Part shown: positions 17,772-25,465 of the stretch, piece by piece
Numbering within the stretch: the stretch's first letter is position 1
Layout: each line of letters starts with the position of its first letter
Virus record (IMG/VR): IMGVR_UViG_3300033148_002931
Span: 1-64,000 of that record
Source of the DNA: a virus
Direction: 5' to 3' (one strand)
Length of the DNA stretch: 64,000 nucleotides
Position numbers and translations under genes: made by a program
The notes under the pieces: generated by a model
Databases searched by the model: none
What the model saw: only the letters and a program-made list of their open reading frames with translations
Told to the model about the DNA's origin: nothing

Positions 17772-18587
17772 TTATTCAAAATCTGCATCAGATTGAGGAG
17801 ATTGAGTAAGAGTTTCATTATCATCTTCATCAAAATCAGGCATATCAGATTGAGTTTGTTCTGATGGGGCTTGTGTTTCAGTAGTAGTTTCTTCCCAAGG
17901 AACTTCCTCTTGATCAGGTTCATCATAGGACATAATAGAACCATTAACAATCCAGCCATCTTTCAATGTCACGGAGAATTGGTTAGCCGCGTGTAGAATA
18001 CGTTTCTGTAATTCAGGAAGAATATTGTCTGAATATTCAATTGGGCCTAATTCCCATGCTTTAGTAGCATCCAGAAAGTCTTGTAAGTCGCTGGTGTATT
18101 TGGAAGTGGGTTTGGTATAGCCTACTAAATCCTTACCCTCAGCGCTTATTTCGCCAACCCCGAAATGATAACGCATCATGGCCGTAATTTCTAACCCTGC
18201 ATATCGTTCAGGTTCTAGGATTTCCAGTAAGACCATAAAATATTCATAAGAATATTCATGTTTTTTGCCATCACGAACAAATGATACTTCTTTCAAGCGC
18301 GGTTCTGGAATACCACTATCACGAACAACAAACTCTTTTACTTTTACAGTGAATGTGCCTTTTTCGGGTTTGAAACTAAACATTATAGTCTCATCCTCAG
18401 ATAACGATACAATCCACTTGCCTGCCTTGATATTATCAGGACAATCCTCAGCGAAGAGTATAATCGGATTTTGTGGATCATCTTTGAATAACACTTGCAC
18501 CTTGCTTTTATCTTTGGAAATTGCTACCTTAGCCAATCCCCATCTTGCACTTCCACCACTTGATATAGTTTTTGGTTTGTATGACAT
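17772..18587 (-). CDS. Putative single-stranded DNA-binding protein
   Basis: 271 residues from the ATG at 18587, about 12 bp after AAAGGAG. The body is beta-rich, and the C-terminal 45 residues are Asp/Glu/Gln/Thr-rich and end DADFE, resembling the acidic tail of SSB proteins that recruits partners. Its place in the replication operon fits. No OB-fold signature can be proven by eye, so the assignment rests on the tail and context. Confidence 0.45.
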   Translation of the reverse strand: MSYKPKTISSGGSARWGLAKVAISKDKSKVQVLFKDDPQNPIILFAEDCPDNIKAGKWIVSLSEDETIMFSFKPEKGTFTVKVKEFVVRDSGIPEPRLKEVSFVRDGKKHEYSYEYFMVLLEILEPERYAGLEITAMMRYHFGVGEISAEGKDLVGYTKPTSKYTSDLQDFLDATKAWELGPIEYSDNILPELQKRILHAANQFSVTLKDGWIVNGSIMSYDEPDQEEVPWEETTTETQAPSEQTQSDMPDFDEDDNETLTQSPQSDADFE

Positions 18588-18591
18588 AATA

Positions 18592-18792
18592 TTATTTTTC
18601 TCCTTTACTATAAAATTCTTTTGCACATTTTTCACAACAAAATTCGGCATATGGAATCATTCCTAAAGAATAGTTAAGATTAAATTCATGTATTCCAAGT
18701 CCATAAAACTCTTTTTTGCAATTAGTACATATATGAGGGATCGCATCCTTTTGATACATATCTTGTAATTTTTTAATTTCTTTTTCATTCAT
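18592..18792 (-). CDS. Small zinc-finger protein
   Basis: 66 residues: CTNCKKEFYG near residue 18 and CCEKCAKEFY near residue 52, paired CxxC knuckles. It ends just before the SSB-like start. Function unknown; several similar fingers occur in the module. Confidence 0.6.
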   Translation of the reverse strand: MNEKEIKKLQDMYQKDAIPHICTNCKKEFYGLGIHEFNLNYSLGMIPYAEFCCEKCAKEFYSKGEK

Positions 18793-18813
18793 TCTTATTT
18801 CTCCTTTTATTGT

Positions 18814-19176
18814 TTAATCTTCCCAAGTTAATTCGTCATCAAAGTCATTCTTAGAGGTTGTACTTGGGTTATTATTCTCTACTTCATTTTCTTTTATACG
18901 ACTACGGTCTAACAATTGTTGTTCACAATATCGTAATCCTTCAACCGTCAGAATAGGAGGAGGAACTTCTTCTCCCACTAATTGCAATCGCAGAATTTCT
19001 GCTGCATTATCTATGTATTCGTGTTTGACAGGAACATCTACTACTACCCATACTGTTATCTGCTCATCTATACGCCAAGATGGAATAAATGTTGGTTTAC
19101 TTGGCTTATATCGCTCAATATCTATTTGCGCCTGAGACCAAGCGAAATAAAGGGGGGAAGTTATTTCTTTAGTCAT
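18814..19176 (-). CDS. 120-residue protein, function unknown
   Basis: AGGATAAACA precedes the ATG. The central part is hydrophobic/beta (ITVWVVVDVPV), the C-terminus is Asn/Ser/Asp-rich and probably disordered, ending ELTWED. It sits upstream of the zinc-finger and SSB-like genes. No family recognised. Confidence 0.6.
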   Translation of the reverse strand: MTKEITSPLYFAWSQAQIDIERYKPSKPTFIPSWRIDEQITVWVVVDVPVKHEYIDNAAEILRLQLVGEEVPPPILTVEGLRYCEQQLLDRSRIKENEVENNNPSTTSKNDFDDELTWED

Positions 19177-19179
19177 TGT

Positions 19180-19449
19180 TTATCCTCTATCATATCTATA
19201 TACTTCTTCACGCGTTACTAAAAAGTTTTGTGTAGTATCAATAAGTTTCCAACCATAAATTGGTTTATCAGTAACCCATTGATATAGTTCTATATCATCA
19301 TCAAATACAAGACGAAAACGACTATCATTTATTTGCATCCAGACATATGTTTGAAAGTTTTCATACCCATCTACGTCTAATTCAGCATAATCAATGTTAT
19401 CAGTAGTAAATTCTTCTGTACCCATAACAATTTTATATCTTCTACTCAT
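19180..19449 (-). CDS. 89-residue protein, function unknown
   Basis: AAGGAG 10 bp before the ATG. Acidic, Tyr-rich, beta-like sequence. No motif. It is 3 bp from the next gene. Confidence 0.6.
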   Translation of the reverse strand: MSRRYKIVMGTEEFTTDNIDYAELDVDGYENFQTYVWMQINDSRFRLVFDDDIELYQWVTDKPIYGWKLIDTTQNFLVTREEVYRYDRG

Positions 19450-19463
19450 TGTTTATTCTCCTT

Positions 19464-19649
19464 TCAATCCTTTGTTAGTTGTAAAACAATCAATATCGCT
19501 ATCCACGCTAAAGTATTCCCCGCACAAATTCCCCACAATAATTGTGTGATTAATAGATTAGATATAATTATATTAATACCAGCAATTATAAAAGATAGAA
19601 TAATGAGCATTATGGCTATTCTTAAATAATATTCTCTAATATCGTCCAT
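19464..19649 (-). CDS. Two-pass membrane protein
   Basis: 61 residues with hydrophobic segments at about 11-34 and 38-57 and an acidic N-terminus (MDDIREYY). It overlaps the upstream gene by 14 bp. Function unknown. Confidence 0.6.
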   Translation of the reverse strand: MDDIREYYLRIAIMLIILSFIIAGINIIISNLLITQLLWGICAGNTLAWIAILIVLQLTKD

Positions 19650-20097
19650 TATTTTTTATTCCTATTCTTATTGCTAATTTTTCTAACTTTCTTGTTTCCC
19701 ATAATTTTTGTCTGTGATGAGTGTGATATTTATTCCACACCGATGCTATAAAAGGCATATTACGCTTTTTGCATAAAACATTATAACCTTGCCGAACAGC
19801 CCGCTTGAAGGCATATTGTTCGCCAATAAGCGGATTATTCTCATCATTAGGGTTCATTATTGCCACTCCACTATGCACAACTGGTATCCCAGAAAGTCGT
19901 AACAGACAAATAGTAATATTTTGTACCCTTTTATCTTTGCTGTCTATTGGGCAAATTACATGAATAAAAGTAACATCTACTGTTTGATCTTCTGTTGACT
20001 TATATTGATATTGGCTGATATTAAATATATCATGTTCATCTTGCAGTTTGTATAATTCATCTTGCTGATCTAACATAATATCTAATCTGTGTTCCAT
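19636..20097 (-). CDS. 153-residue protein, function unknown
   Basis: Alpha/beta sequence with a central hydrophobic strand (VTFIHVICPI) and a basic, His/Arg-rich C-terminus (YHTHHRQKLWETRKLEKLA). AGGAA precedes the ATG. The basic tail might bind nucleic acid. No family recognised. Confidence 0.6.
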   Translation of the reverse strand: MEHRLDIMLDQQDELYKLQDEHDIFNISQYQYKSTEDQTVDVTFIHVICPIDSKDKRVQNITICLLRLSGIPVVHSGVAIMNPNDENNPLIGEQYAFKRAVRQGYNVLCKKRNMPFIASVWNKYHTHHRQKLWETRKLEKLAIRIGIKNNGRY

Positions 20098-20127
20098 GTT
20101 TATTCCTTCCTTTTTTTTATATATTAT

Positions 20128-20466
20128 TTAGGCTAATCCACCGTGTTTGTCAATAAGATCATTGATTACTTCAACGGGAGTGTAGGGATATACATCTTGT
20201 GTTAATTTAGTATCCCCTCCGTCTCCTTCAGCATACTTAGTAATAAGATCATCAGTAGCCGAAGGAAAACCAGCCTCCACATGAGTATAAAAATAGGCAT
20301 CATCTATTCTAGGTTGACAATACATAGAACGACCAACTTGCACACTGATATTGAAACCATCTTTACAGACAATCCGTGGAGCTAAATCGCGGAATGTCAC
20401 TTTAGTCAGTTGTGTAATAGTCTTATGTTGTTCAAGATACTTATTTATATCAAATTTCTTTATCAT
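20128..20466 (-). CDS. 112-residue early protein, function unknown
   Basis: Start at 20466, preceded by AAAGGAA; an earlier in-frame ATG at 20505 lies at the probable transcription start. It is the first gene after the palindrome-bearing promoter at 20496-20545. C-terminal EVINDLIDKHGGLA looks helical. No family recognised. Confidence 0.6.
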   Translation of the reverse strand: MIKKFDINKYLEQHKTITQLTKVTFRDLAPRIVCKDGFNISVQVGRSMYCQPRIDDAYFYTHVEAGFPSATDDLITKYAEGDGGDTKLTQDVYPYTPVEVINDLIDKHGGLA

Positions 20467-20495
20467 TATATTTCCTTTCTGATTATTTTTATCTA

Positions 20496-20545
20496 TACTT
20501 ATCATAACACAGAAACAGTCTGTTTTACATTAGAGAATTATGAGA
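20496..20545 (-). promoter_or_regulatory. Minus-strand promoter with AAACAG-N-CTGTTT operator
   Basis: Read on the minus strand: CTCTCATAATTCTCTAA, then AAAACAG-A-CTGTTTC, then 5 to 6 bp later TATGAT as the -10. The palindrome lies between the -35 and -10 positions. The same composite recurs at 23.3 and 31.1 kb, and on the plus strand at 35.5 kb. Confidence 0.65.
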
Positions 20546-20547
20546 GT

Positions 20548-20805
20548 TTATAGCAAGATTGACATTTCTATTGGTTTATGTCTATAAGAATCATATTTTA
20601 TATCATAACCCAAAGCTATATGTCCATACCATTCTTGAGTAAGGCTATTAGAGAATTGTTTTACATAAAATGTGAGATTATTGATTTTAGTATATCCAAC
20701 TCTGTAATCTTGTTTCTCTGTTATATCATAAACAGTTCTGTATTTCTCAGCCCAAACAATATTATCTCCTGTGAGAATAACAACTTTTTGATTTTTCTCT
20801 TTCAT
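20548..20805 (-). CDS. 85-residue protein, function unknown
   Basis: Start at 20805, downstream of GGAG located in the end of the preceding gene. Sequence is beta-like (VVILTGDNIVW, VGYTKINNLTFYV). It directly precedes the 20.5-kb promoter element. No family recognised. Confidence 0.55.
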   Translation of the reverse strand: MKEKNQKVVILTGDNIVWAEKYRTVYDITEKQDYRVGYTKINNLTFYVKQFSNSLTQEWYGHIALGYDIKYDSYRHKPIEMSILL

Positions 20806-20806
20806 C

Positions 20807-20986
20807 TTATTCTTTCTCCAGTGATTGTGGTTCAAATTGATATATTTCTTTCATCACATAATTTAATAAGTAGGTGTGATAAATAAAAATATCGTATTCG
20901 GCATCATCTGTAAATTGAGTTCCTAATAAATCTATATTGTTTTCAAGTCTCTCTTTAATTATTATCCATTCTGGTAACATCAACAT
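20807..20986 (-). CDS. 59-residue acidic protein
   Basis: AAAGGAGAGG precedes the ATG at 20986. Helical, acidic composition (ERLENNIDLLG, DDAEYDIF). Stop and next start are 1 bp apart. Function unknown. Confidence 0.55.
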   Translation of the reverse strand: MLMLPEWIIIKERLENNIDLLGTQFTDDAEYDIFIYHTYLLNYVMKEIYQFEPQSLEKE

Positions 20987-21005
20987 TTATACCTCTCCTT
21001 TCATC

Positions 21006-21224
21006 TTATTTTCTCTCTATTGAGTTATAGTAACAATCAAAAATAGCATTAGCCATTGTATCCCCATTCCCTTTGTAATATATTTCATTGTAGTCTATAT
21101 CTACTATTATTACAACCCATCCAGACCCGCCCGACCATTTATTATTCTGTGCCATTAGTTCTGCTCCATGTTTATTAGCTAAATATTCTAATTCTGTAAG
21201 AGCTTGTTCATAATTGATAATCAT
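21006..21224 (-). CDS. 72-residue protein, function unknown
   Basis: Start at 21224, 8 bp after GGAG. Contains NKWSGGSGWVVIIVDIDYNEIYYKGN, a beta-like core. Overlaps the GIY-YIG gene end. No family recognised. Confidence 0.55.
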   Translation of the reverse strand: MIINYEQALTELEYLANKHGAELMAQNNKWSGGSGWVVIIVDIDYNEIYYKGNGDTMANAIFDCYYNSIERK

Positions 21225-21564
21225 TGTAATCACTCCTCATATATTGCATTGCAGTTTTTGGGTTGCACTTAGGGCAAAGTTTTTTACTATTCTTATATCG
21301 TTTCAGTTGTCTTTCCCATTGCATTGCAGTTTTTTGGTCAGAGCACAACCAGACACGTATTACATTATAATCTATTGCAGTCTTATTACAATATTGCAGT
21401 ATTCTAGCTCCACGTCCTGACCGATGTCTTTGTAGCCTTCCAGGAACATTATTGGTACTGCCAATATAGTGTTGTGCGGAATGTTTAGCAGTACCAATAG
21501 TTTGTTGGAAATGGATCAGATAGACAAACCACTTATTAGACTTCAATCTGATCCCAGACATCAT
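21208..21564 (-). CDS. GIY-YIG endonuclease
   Basis: 118 residues. FVYLIHF near residue 13 provides the first Tyr of the domain and YIGSTNNVPGRLQRHRSGRG near residue 37 matches the second motif with its conserved Arg. The C-terminus has paired Cys in KKLCPKCNP, resembling URI-type stand-alone nucleases. It could be a free-standing homing endonuclease or a DNA-processing enzyme. It carries three or four copies of the TTGCAGT word found across this region. Confidence 0.8.
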   Translation of the reverse strand: MMSGIRLKSNKWFVYLIHFQQTIGTAKHSAQHYIGSTNNVPGRLQRHRSGRGARILQYCNKTAIDYNVIRVWLCSDQKTAMQWERQLKRYKNSKKLCPKCNPKTAMQYMRSDYNDYQL

Positions 21565-21787
21565 TAATCATTCGTTCAAAGTGATTAATAATAATTCGTC
21601 TCTCATCTTTATCATATATCTCATCGTTGACAGATATAAAGTCACGAACACAATCTGATACATAATCCTCTTTATTGCTATTATAATCCTTTGCATCATA
21701 CTCAGTGTAGCCTAAACATTGTAAGTATTCATTTACTTGATTATGTAACTCATTCACTCTATCATTCCAGTTCTGATTTCTTTTCAT
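21536..21787 (-). CDS. 83-residue acidic protein
   Basis: Start at 21787 after GGAG; it begins inside the end of the clamp-like gene and overlaps the GIY-YIG start by 29 bp. Charged, probably helical. Function unknown. Confidence 0.55.
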   Translation of the reverse strand: MKRNQNWNDRVNELHNQVNEYLQCLGYTEYDAKDYNSNKEDYVSDCVRDFISVNDEIYDKDERRIIINHFERMINDVWDQIEV

Positions 21788-22289
21788 TGTCTTGCTCCTC
21801 TCTTTTTTCAGGTTTCCAATGATCCCCATTATATTGATCTAAGTTTGCTGGCATAATCATAGCATATTTTTCCTCACCACTGACTTCCATCGGGTGATTA
21901 GGGGAATAAAACGTCAATTTGACTGTTTCACCTTTGTCGAACCCTGACAAGGCATCAATTAAATATTGTGGATTGATACCAATCTCTAAGATTGGCTCTT
22001 TGTCCGGCACAATCTGACTTGTGTCAGGAAAAGTAACTTTTTCAAGCGATTGCACAATCCAATTTCCAGTCTTACCGGTAACCGCGTCTATTCCATGCAA
22101 TCCCTCAGGAAAGTTTTCAATTGCATTGGTTGCATGTAAACGGAAACCGTCAACCGCTTCCAGATGACCATTTTCATTGTTGACCGCTTGCAGTGCTAAT
22201 CTTGCGGCGTCTTTTGAAACGGCTTTTTTCAGCCATTTCATGGTCTTATTGTCATCTCTATCTAATTCTAATTTGATTATTTCATTCAT
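21762..22289 (-). CDS. Half-length sliding-clamp-like protein (DnaN C-terminal type)
   Basis: 175 residues. LEAVDGFRLHATN near residue 43 resembles the ATDGHRLA motif of the beta clamp, and YAMIMPANL near residue 143 resembles its C-terminal MPMRL signature. Beta clamps are about 370 residues in three domains; this one has room for about one and a half. It may assemble as a higher-order ring or act as a clamp decoy or partner of the family A polymerase. Assignment is by motif only. Confidence 0.55.
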   Translation of the reverse strand: MNEIIKLELDRDDNKTMKWLKKAVSKDAARLALQAVNNENGHLEAVDGFRLHATNAIENFPEGLHGIDAVTGKTGNWIVQSLEKVTFPDTSQIVPDKEPILEIGINPQYLIDALSGFDKGETVKLTFYSPNHPMEVSGEEKYAMIMPANLDQYNGDHWKPEKREEQDNEKKSELE

Positions 22290-22945
22290 TGCATTTTCTC
22301 CTCTTTTTTGTGATAATCAATTATATCTTTAGCTTCCTCAATTATGTATTTCTCACTATCATATCCATAATATCCCCAACACGAATCAATTGATTCGCCA
22401 TCTGGATCAATCACATTATATCCAAATACTGTACCAGTCAAATAATTATCATAAGTAGCAACCTCATTCCTAAGATACTCTTCAATTTTCTTTATTCGTT
22501 GCTTAGTAATGTAAGTCCATCCATATTCAGATTTTAGTTTCTCATATGAAACATATATCCAACCCACTTGACCACTATCCCAAGGGCAAGAGAAAGATGA
22601 AGTTTTCATAGTAATACCACTATGATTGTAGAGATAAAGTGGTAGAATTATATAATTCTTTTCAATGTATTTGTCTACTCTCTCTTGTTGTTCTTCACTA
22701 AATCCGTATAAAGAACAATCCATATATTCATCATCTGAAATAGTGACACTAAATTCAATCAAGTCTAATTGAAAATCTGATGGTCGTTCATAATCGTGTT
22801 TATCTCCTAATGTATAGCGATTATGCCAGCATATCATTGTGCCCAAACTATCCCAACAATCTCGTGGTGACATAGGATAATTCTCATATTCAATTCTAAT
22901 ATTATAATCTTTATAACTTGTTTCGTTATATATTTCGTTATCCAT
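22286..22945 (-). CDS. Conserved phage protein of unknown function
   Basis: 219 residues, coupled to the clamp-like gene by ATGA. Features ICWHNRYTLGD near residue 38 and PLYLYNHSGITM near 101, then PWDSGQVGWIYV near 121; this combination is familiar from uncharacterised proteins of many Gram-positive-host phages. Trp- and Tyr-rich. The function of that family is not known to me. Confidence 0.65.
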   Translation of the reverse strand: MDNEIYNETSYKDYNIRIEYENYPMSPRDCWDSLGTMICWHNRYTLGDKHDYERPSDFQLDLIEFSVTISDDEYMDCSLYGFSEEQQERVDKYIEKNYIILPLYLYNHSGITMKTSSFSCPWDSGQVGWIYVSYEKLKSEYGWTYITKQRIKKIEEYLRNEVATYDNYLTGTVFGYNVIDPDGESIDSCWGYYGYDSEKYIIEEAKDIIDYHKKEEKMQ

Positions 22946-23006
22946 TGCAGTTTTTCCTTTCTAATATATTCTAGCAACTTCACTAGATTGATAAAACAAT
23001 TAGTAT

Positions 23007-23029
23007 AACCTATCCACTCAAGATAGGTT
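23007..23029 (-). terminator. Intergenic stem-loop
   Basis: AACCTATC pairs with GATAGGTT (8 bp, 7-nt loop). On the minus strand the loop contains TTGAG, as in the loops at 23.93 and 24.65 kb. A 16-residue ORF starting at 23055 runs into it, so a leader peptide with attenuation is possible but speculative. Confidence 0.5.
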
Positions 23030-23072
23030 TTCCGATATAATTTACCTTTTTTGTTCCCATTGCATTTTCTCC

Positions 23073-23261
23073 TTATATTACGCTTGCGGCAAGATATGTT
23101 TCCCTTGCTAGTTTCTCACCCATTTTATCAAAGTCCTCTGGATCAATTCCGTACTGATAATCTCTATCATAGGTGTCAACCAAATACCATTGTTTGGTAC
23201 GCGTACCATAAACTAATTTCGCCCTCAGAGAACAACTATTGATTATTATTTTTGTGTCCAT
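23073..23261 (-). CDS. 62-residue protein, function unknown
   Basis: CGGAGG lies 8 bp before the ATG; the spacer contains the AAAACTGCAATG word typical of this region. First gene downstream of the 23.3-kb operator-promoter. Tyr/Asp-rich. No family recognised. Confidence 0.6.
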   Translation of the reverse strand: MDTKIIINSCSLRAKLVYGTRTKQWYLVDTYDRDYQYGIDPEDFDKMGEKLARETYLAASVI

Positions 23262-23301
23262 TGCAGTTTTCCTCCGTTTCTAATTTTGATTATCTAATCT
23301 A

Positions 23302-23346
23302 ATCATACCATAAAACAGGCTGTTTTAGATTAGAGGATTATGAGAG
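23302..23346 (-). promoter_or_regulatory. Minus-strand promoter with AAAACAG-N-CTGTTTT operator
   Basis: AAAACAGGCTGTTTT (23312-23326) has perfect 7-bp arms. It is flanked on the minus strand by CTCTCATAATCCTCTAATCT upstream and TATGAT downstream, the same order and spacing as at 20.5 kb. Confidence 0.65.
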
Positions 23347-23402
23347 TGTAAAATGTATATCGTCATTAACTTACCCGAATTAACAGGGTTATACATTTTA
23401 CA
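23347..23402 (-). repeat. 13-bp inverted repeat with 30-nt spacer
   Basis: TGTAAAATGTATA (23347-23359) pairs with TATACATTTTACA (23390-23402). It lies between the operator-promoter and a small membrane gene and may be an mRNA 3'-end or processing structure. Confidence 0.55.
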
Positions 23403-23414
23403 TTATTGCAGTTT

Positions 23415-23495
23415 TTATACGCGTTCAGCCCAATAAAGCATTGCACAGAATACTATAATTATTATAACGCTGGCGGGGATTATTTCAAAGTTCAT
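23415..23495 (-). CDS. 26-residue membrane miniprotein
   Basis: AAGGAAAATAGAAAATG start context; begins inside the preceding stop region (11-bp overlap). Product is one hydrophobic helix (IIPASVIIIIVFCAMLYW) with short polar ends. Its short length keeps confidence low, but overlap and ribosome site support it. Confidence 0.4.
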   Translation of the reverse strand: MNFEIIPASVIIIIVFCAMLYWAERV

Positions 23496-23877
23496 TTTCT
23501 ATTTTCCTTGCTTGATCTAATGTATCAATAATATACGCAATATAATAAGCATAACTATAAAACAAACGTTCATTTTCAATGCTAGTAATATCATTGACAC
23601 CATAAAAACTTTTACAGGCATTGGCAAGAATATATTTATGTTTATCAATCAAGTAAAATTGTATATCATTTATATTAAGGTTCGTACGATAATCCCATTG
23701 TACTGGACGCAGATTGCAGTCTCTAATAATTTCTAGCAATAGTTTATCGTAATAATTATCATCTGATAATGTAACTAAATCACCATGAAAATAACTTTTT
23801 AGCGTAATAATATCTTTTTCATTTGCAGTATTGCTAATTATTGGAGTCGTACGCGTGGTTGTTATTGCAGTTTTCAT
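23485..23877 (-). CDS. 130-residue protein, function unknown
   Basis: AAAGGATAAAATAAC precedes the ATG. Helical C-terminus (YAYYIAYIIDTLDQARKIENEL). It lies after the 23.93-kb stem-loop. No family recognised. Confidence 0.55.
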   Translation of the reverse strand: MKTAITTTRTTPIISNTANEKDIITLKSYFHGDLVTLSDDNYYDKLLLEIIRDCNLRPVQWDYRTNLNINDIQFYLIDKHKYILANACKSFYGVNDITSIENERLFYSYAYYIAYIIDTLDQARKIENEL

Positions 23878-23916
23878 GTTATTTTATCCTTTCATTATTG
23901 AATAATAAATCAATTG

Positions 23917-23949
23917 GTAGAATATAGCAACCTCAAGGCTATATTCTAC
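23917..23949 (-). terminator. 12-bp intergenic stem-loop
   Basis: GTAGAATATAGC pairs perfectly with GCTATATTCTAC across a 9-nt loop reading CTTGAGGTT on the minus strand. It starts 8 bp after the stop of the upstream gene. No U-tract, so termination is uncertain. Confidence 0.6.
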
Positions 23950-23956
23950 GGATTGA

Positions 23957-24322
23957 TTAATTATGCAGTTTCTTGCAGTGAATTATTTCAGTGTTGTCAC
24001 CATATTGTACCCCCCACCATTTATTATTATTGGCATCAGTAAACCAAGCATCCCGACGCGTTATGCCCCAATTATGCCCATTAGGTTTTATACTGACCGT
24101 CGCAGCCATTTGCAGTGAATTGGGCCAGTTTGTCACAACCCATTTTTCATTGATTGTAGTGAGATATAAACAAATACGGTCATGTGTTGCCATATATTCA
24201 ATGTCCTGTATTGCACAACACTGGTAACAGAATTTCTTACCATCTTTATTTATACCATACCCTACCCCTATCCCATCCCCACCATTTTTTACTAGAGTGT
24301 GTCCACAATCTAATTTTTCCAT
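23957..24322 (-). CDS. 121-residue Cys-containing protein
   Basis: Start at 24322 with AAGGAA upstream. CGH near residue 6 and FCYQCC near residue 31 suggest a zinc site. The rest is Trp-rich (WVVTNWPN, DAWFTDANNNKWWGVQYG), like small phage proteins of unknown function. Confidence 0.6.
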   Translation of the reverse strand: MEKLDCGHTLVKNGGDGIGVGYGINKDGKKFCYQCCAIQDIEYMATHDRICLYLTTINEKWVVTNWPNSLQMAATVSIKPNGHNWGITRRDAWFTDANNNKWWGVQYGDNTEIIHCKKLHN

Positions 24323-24344
24323 GATTTTATTCCTTTTCAATTGA

Positions 24345-24587
24345 TTAACTATTGATTTTCCTTGTTACTTGTGGAAAATGAACGTTTGCATGATTATCAT
24401 AATAATATAACATTTCCGCTTCATCTTGATAAACTCTTGAGTTTGCTTTATGACAACCGTGATCATGCACAATCATTGCGTAACTCTCAGAAAATGCAAT
24501 CCCTACCTTAATTGTGTCACCAAAATAACCATCTTTTACATAACATTCCCGCTTGACACTTTCTTTTACTTTATAATAGTTCACCAT
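24345..24587 (-). CDS. 80-residue protein, function unknown
   Basis: AAAGGAAATAAAATC precedes the ATG. His/Tyr-rich, beta-like, no motif. Follows the 24.65-kb stem-loop. Confidence 0.55.
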   Translation of the reverse strand: MVNYYKVKESVKRECYVKDGYFGDTIKVGIAFSESYAMIVHDHGCHKANSRVYQDEAEMLYYYDNHANVHFPQVTRKINS

Positions 24588-24631
24588 GATTTTATTTCCT
24601 TTCTGATTAGACTAAATTATAAAACCTCACC

Positions 24632-24664
24632 TATAATCATTATCTCAAGGGAATAATGATTATA
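24632..24664 (-). terminator. 12-bp intergenic stem-loop
   Basis: TATAATCATTAT pairs perfectly with ATAATGATTATA across a 9-nt loop reading TCCCTTGAG on the minus strand. It begins 9 bp after the upstream stop. The loop shares CTTGAG with the 23.93-kb element. Confidence 0.6.
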
Positions 24665-24672
24665 AGTCAAGT

Positions 24673-24972
24673 TTAATAAGCCGCTATTAGAATACCAGTT
24701 TCAAATTCAATAACAGACGTTCGATCATAAAAATAATTTAATGCTTCTTGTTCTGAATAATCAGTATCAATACAATAATCTTGAAATGCTTCCTTTGTAG
24801 TGGGATATTCCATCCAATCACAACAAATCGCGATAACGTCTAATTCAACGTTATTGTCTGCGTTATCATAATAATCAAATAATGCAGTCAATGCATTATA
24901 TGAAAATTGATCACCACGCCCCATATTATGAAAAGCTTGTCTAAAATCATACTCATTAATATTTTTATACAT
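24673..24972 (-). CDS. Conserved phage/plasmid-type protein of unknown function
   Basis: 99 residues. FSYNALTALFDYYDN...ELDVIAICCDW near residues 23-52 resembles a small acidic family common on Gram-positive mobile elements. Highly acidic throughout, which in phages often accompanies DNA-mimic or anti-restriction roles, but that is inference. Confidence 0.6.
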   Translation of the reverse strand: MYKNINEYDFRQAFHNMGRGDQFSYNALTALFDYYDNADNNVELDVIAICCDWMEYPTTKEAFQDYCIDTDYSEQEALNYFYDRTSVIEFETGILIAAY

Positions 24973-24977
24973 TGTAA

Positions 24978-25166
24978 TTATCCTTTCATTTCTACGTAAT
25001 AGTAAGTTAAATTTGTTTGACGTGATTGTATATCTTTTATTTTTATTGCTAATTCACTAACTTTGTCCCAATTTTCTTTAGTGATAGTAGAATATATTTC
25101 ACGTAATAACACATTTTCAATATTGCATAAATCATTCATTGCAACTTTTATTTCTTGTTTATTCAT
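24978..25166 (-). CDS. 62-residue helical protein
   Basis: AAGGAAAAATAAC precedes the ATG. Helical, charged. First gene downstream of the 25.2-kb operator-promoter. Function unknown. Confidence 0.55.
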   Translation of the reverse strand: MNKQEIKVAMNDLCNIENVLLREIYSTITKENWDKVSELAIKIKDIQSRQTNLTYYYVEMKG

Positions 25167-25210
25167 GTTATTTTTCCTTTTCGTGATATAATTAAATTTA
25201 TCTTATAACT

Positions 25211-25235
25211 ATTGTATCATAAAACAGACTGTTTT
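25211..25235 (-). promoter_or_regulatory. Minus-strand promoter with AAAACAG-N-CTGTTTT operator
   Basis: AAAACAGACTGTTTT at 25221-25235 (perfect 7-bp arms) is followed on the minus strand after 5 bp by TACAAT as the -10. The conserved CTCATAATTCTC block of the other copies is missing here. Confidence 0.6.
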
Positions 25236-25263
25236 TAGATTAATGTTTGATTAAAATATTTTC

Positions 25264-25316
25264 ATATTGCAGTTTAAAATTATATTGCAGTTTATTTATA
25301 TTGCACTATTGCAGTC
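25264..25316 (+). repeat. Short iteron-like repeats, ATATTGCAGTTT
   Basis: Two exact copies of ATATTGCAGTTT (25264-25275 and 25282-25293) and two partial copies follow within 53 bp. The same core, ATTGCAGT, occurs at about a dozen places from 21.2 to 28.1 kb, often in the spacer between ribosome site and start codon. Confidence 0.55.
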
Positions 25317-25343
25317 TATCTTAATCCAACTGCCAAAGAATCC

Positions 25344-25397
25344 TTGAACGTTTGTGCTAGTTATCTGATTAATCGGATTAATAAAACGTTTGTTCTA
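25344..25397 (+). repeat. Two outlying copies of the GAACGTTTGTTCTA element
   Basis: TTGAACGTTTGTGCTA (25344-25359) and TAAAACGTTTGTTCTA (25382-25397) match the 16-bp element clustered at 27.56-27.81 kb, in the same orientation. They lie in the 300-bp non-coding gap with the operator and iteron-like repeats. Confidence 0.6.
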
Positions 25398-25424
25398 AAA
25401 ATATCGCGGTCTCTGTAAATAATT

Positions 25425-25458
25425 ATGCCCCCCTGTTAGAATTCTAACAGGGGGGCAT
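25425..25458 (-). terminator. 34-bp perfect palindrome, probable terminator
   Basis: Two 17-bp arms with no spacer, six G-C pairs at the base (GCCCCCC...GGGGGGC) and GAATTC at the centre. It lies 8 bp after the stop of the 25466-25783 gene. A strong cruciform or hairpin; no long U-tract follows. Confidence 0.65.
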
Positions 25459-25465
25459 TGGTATG

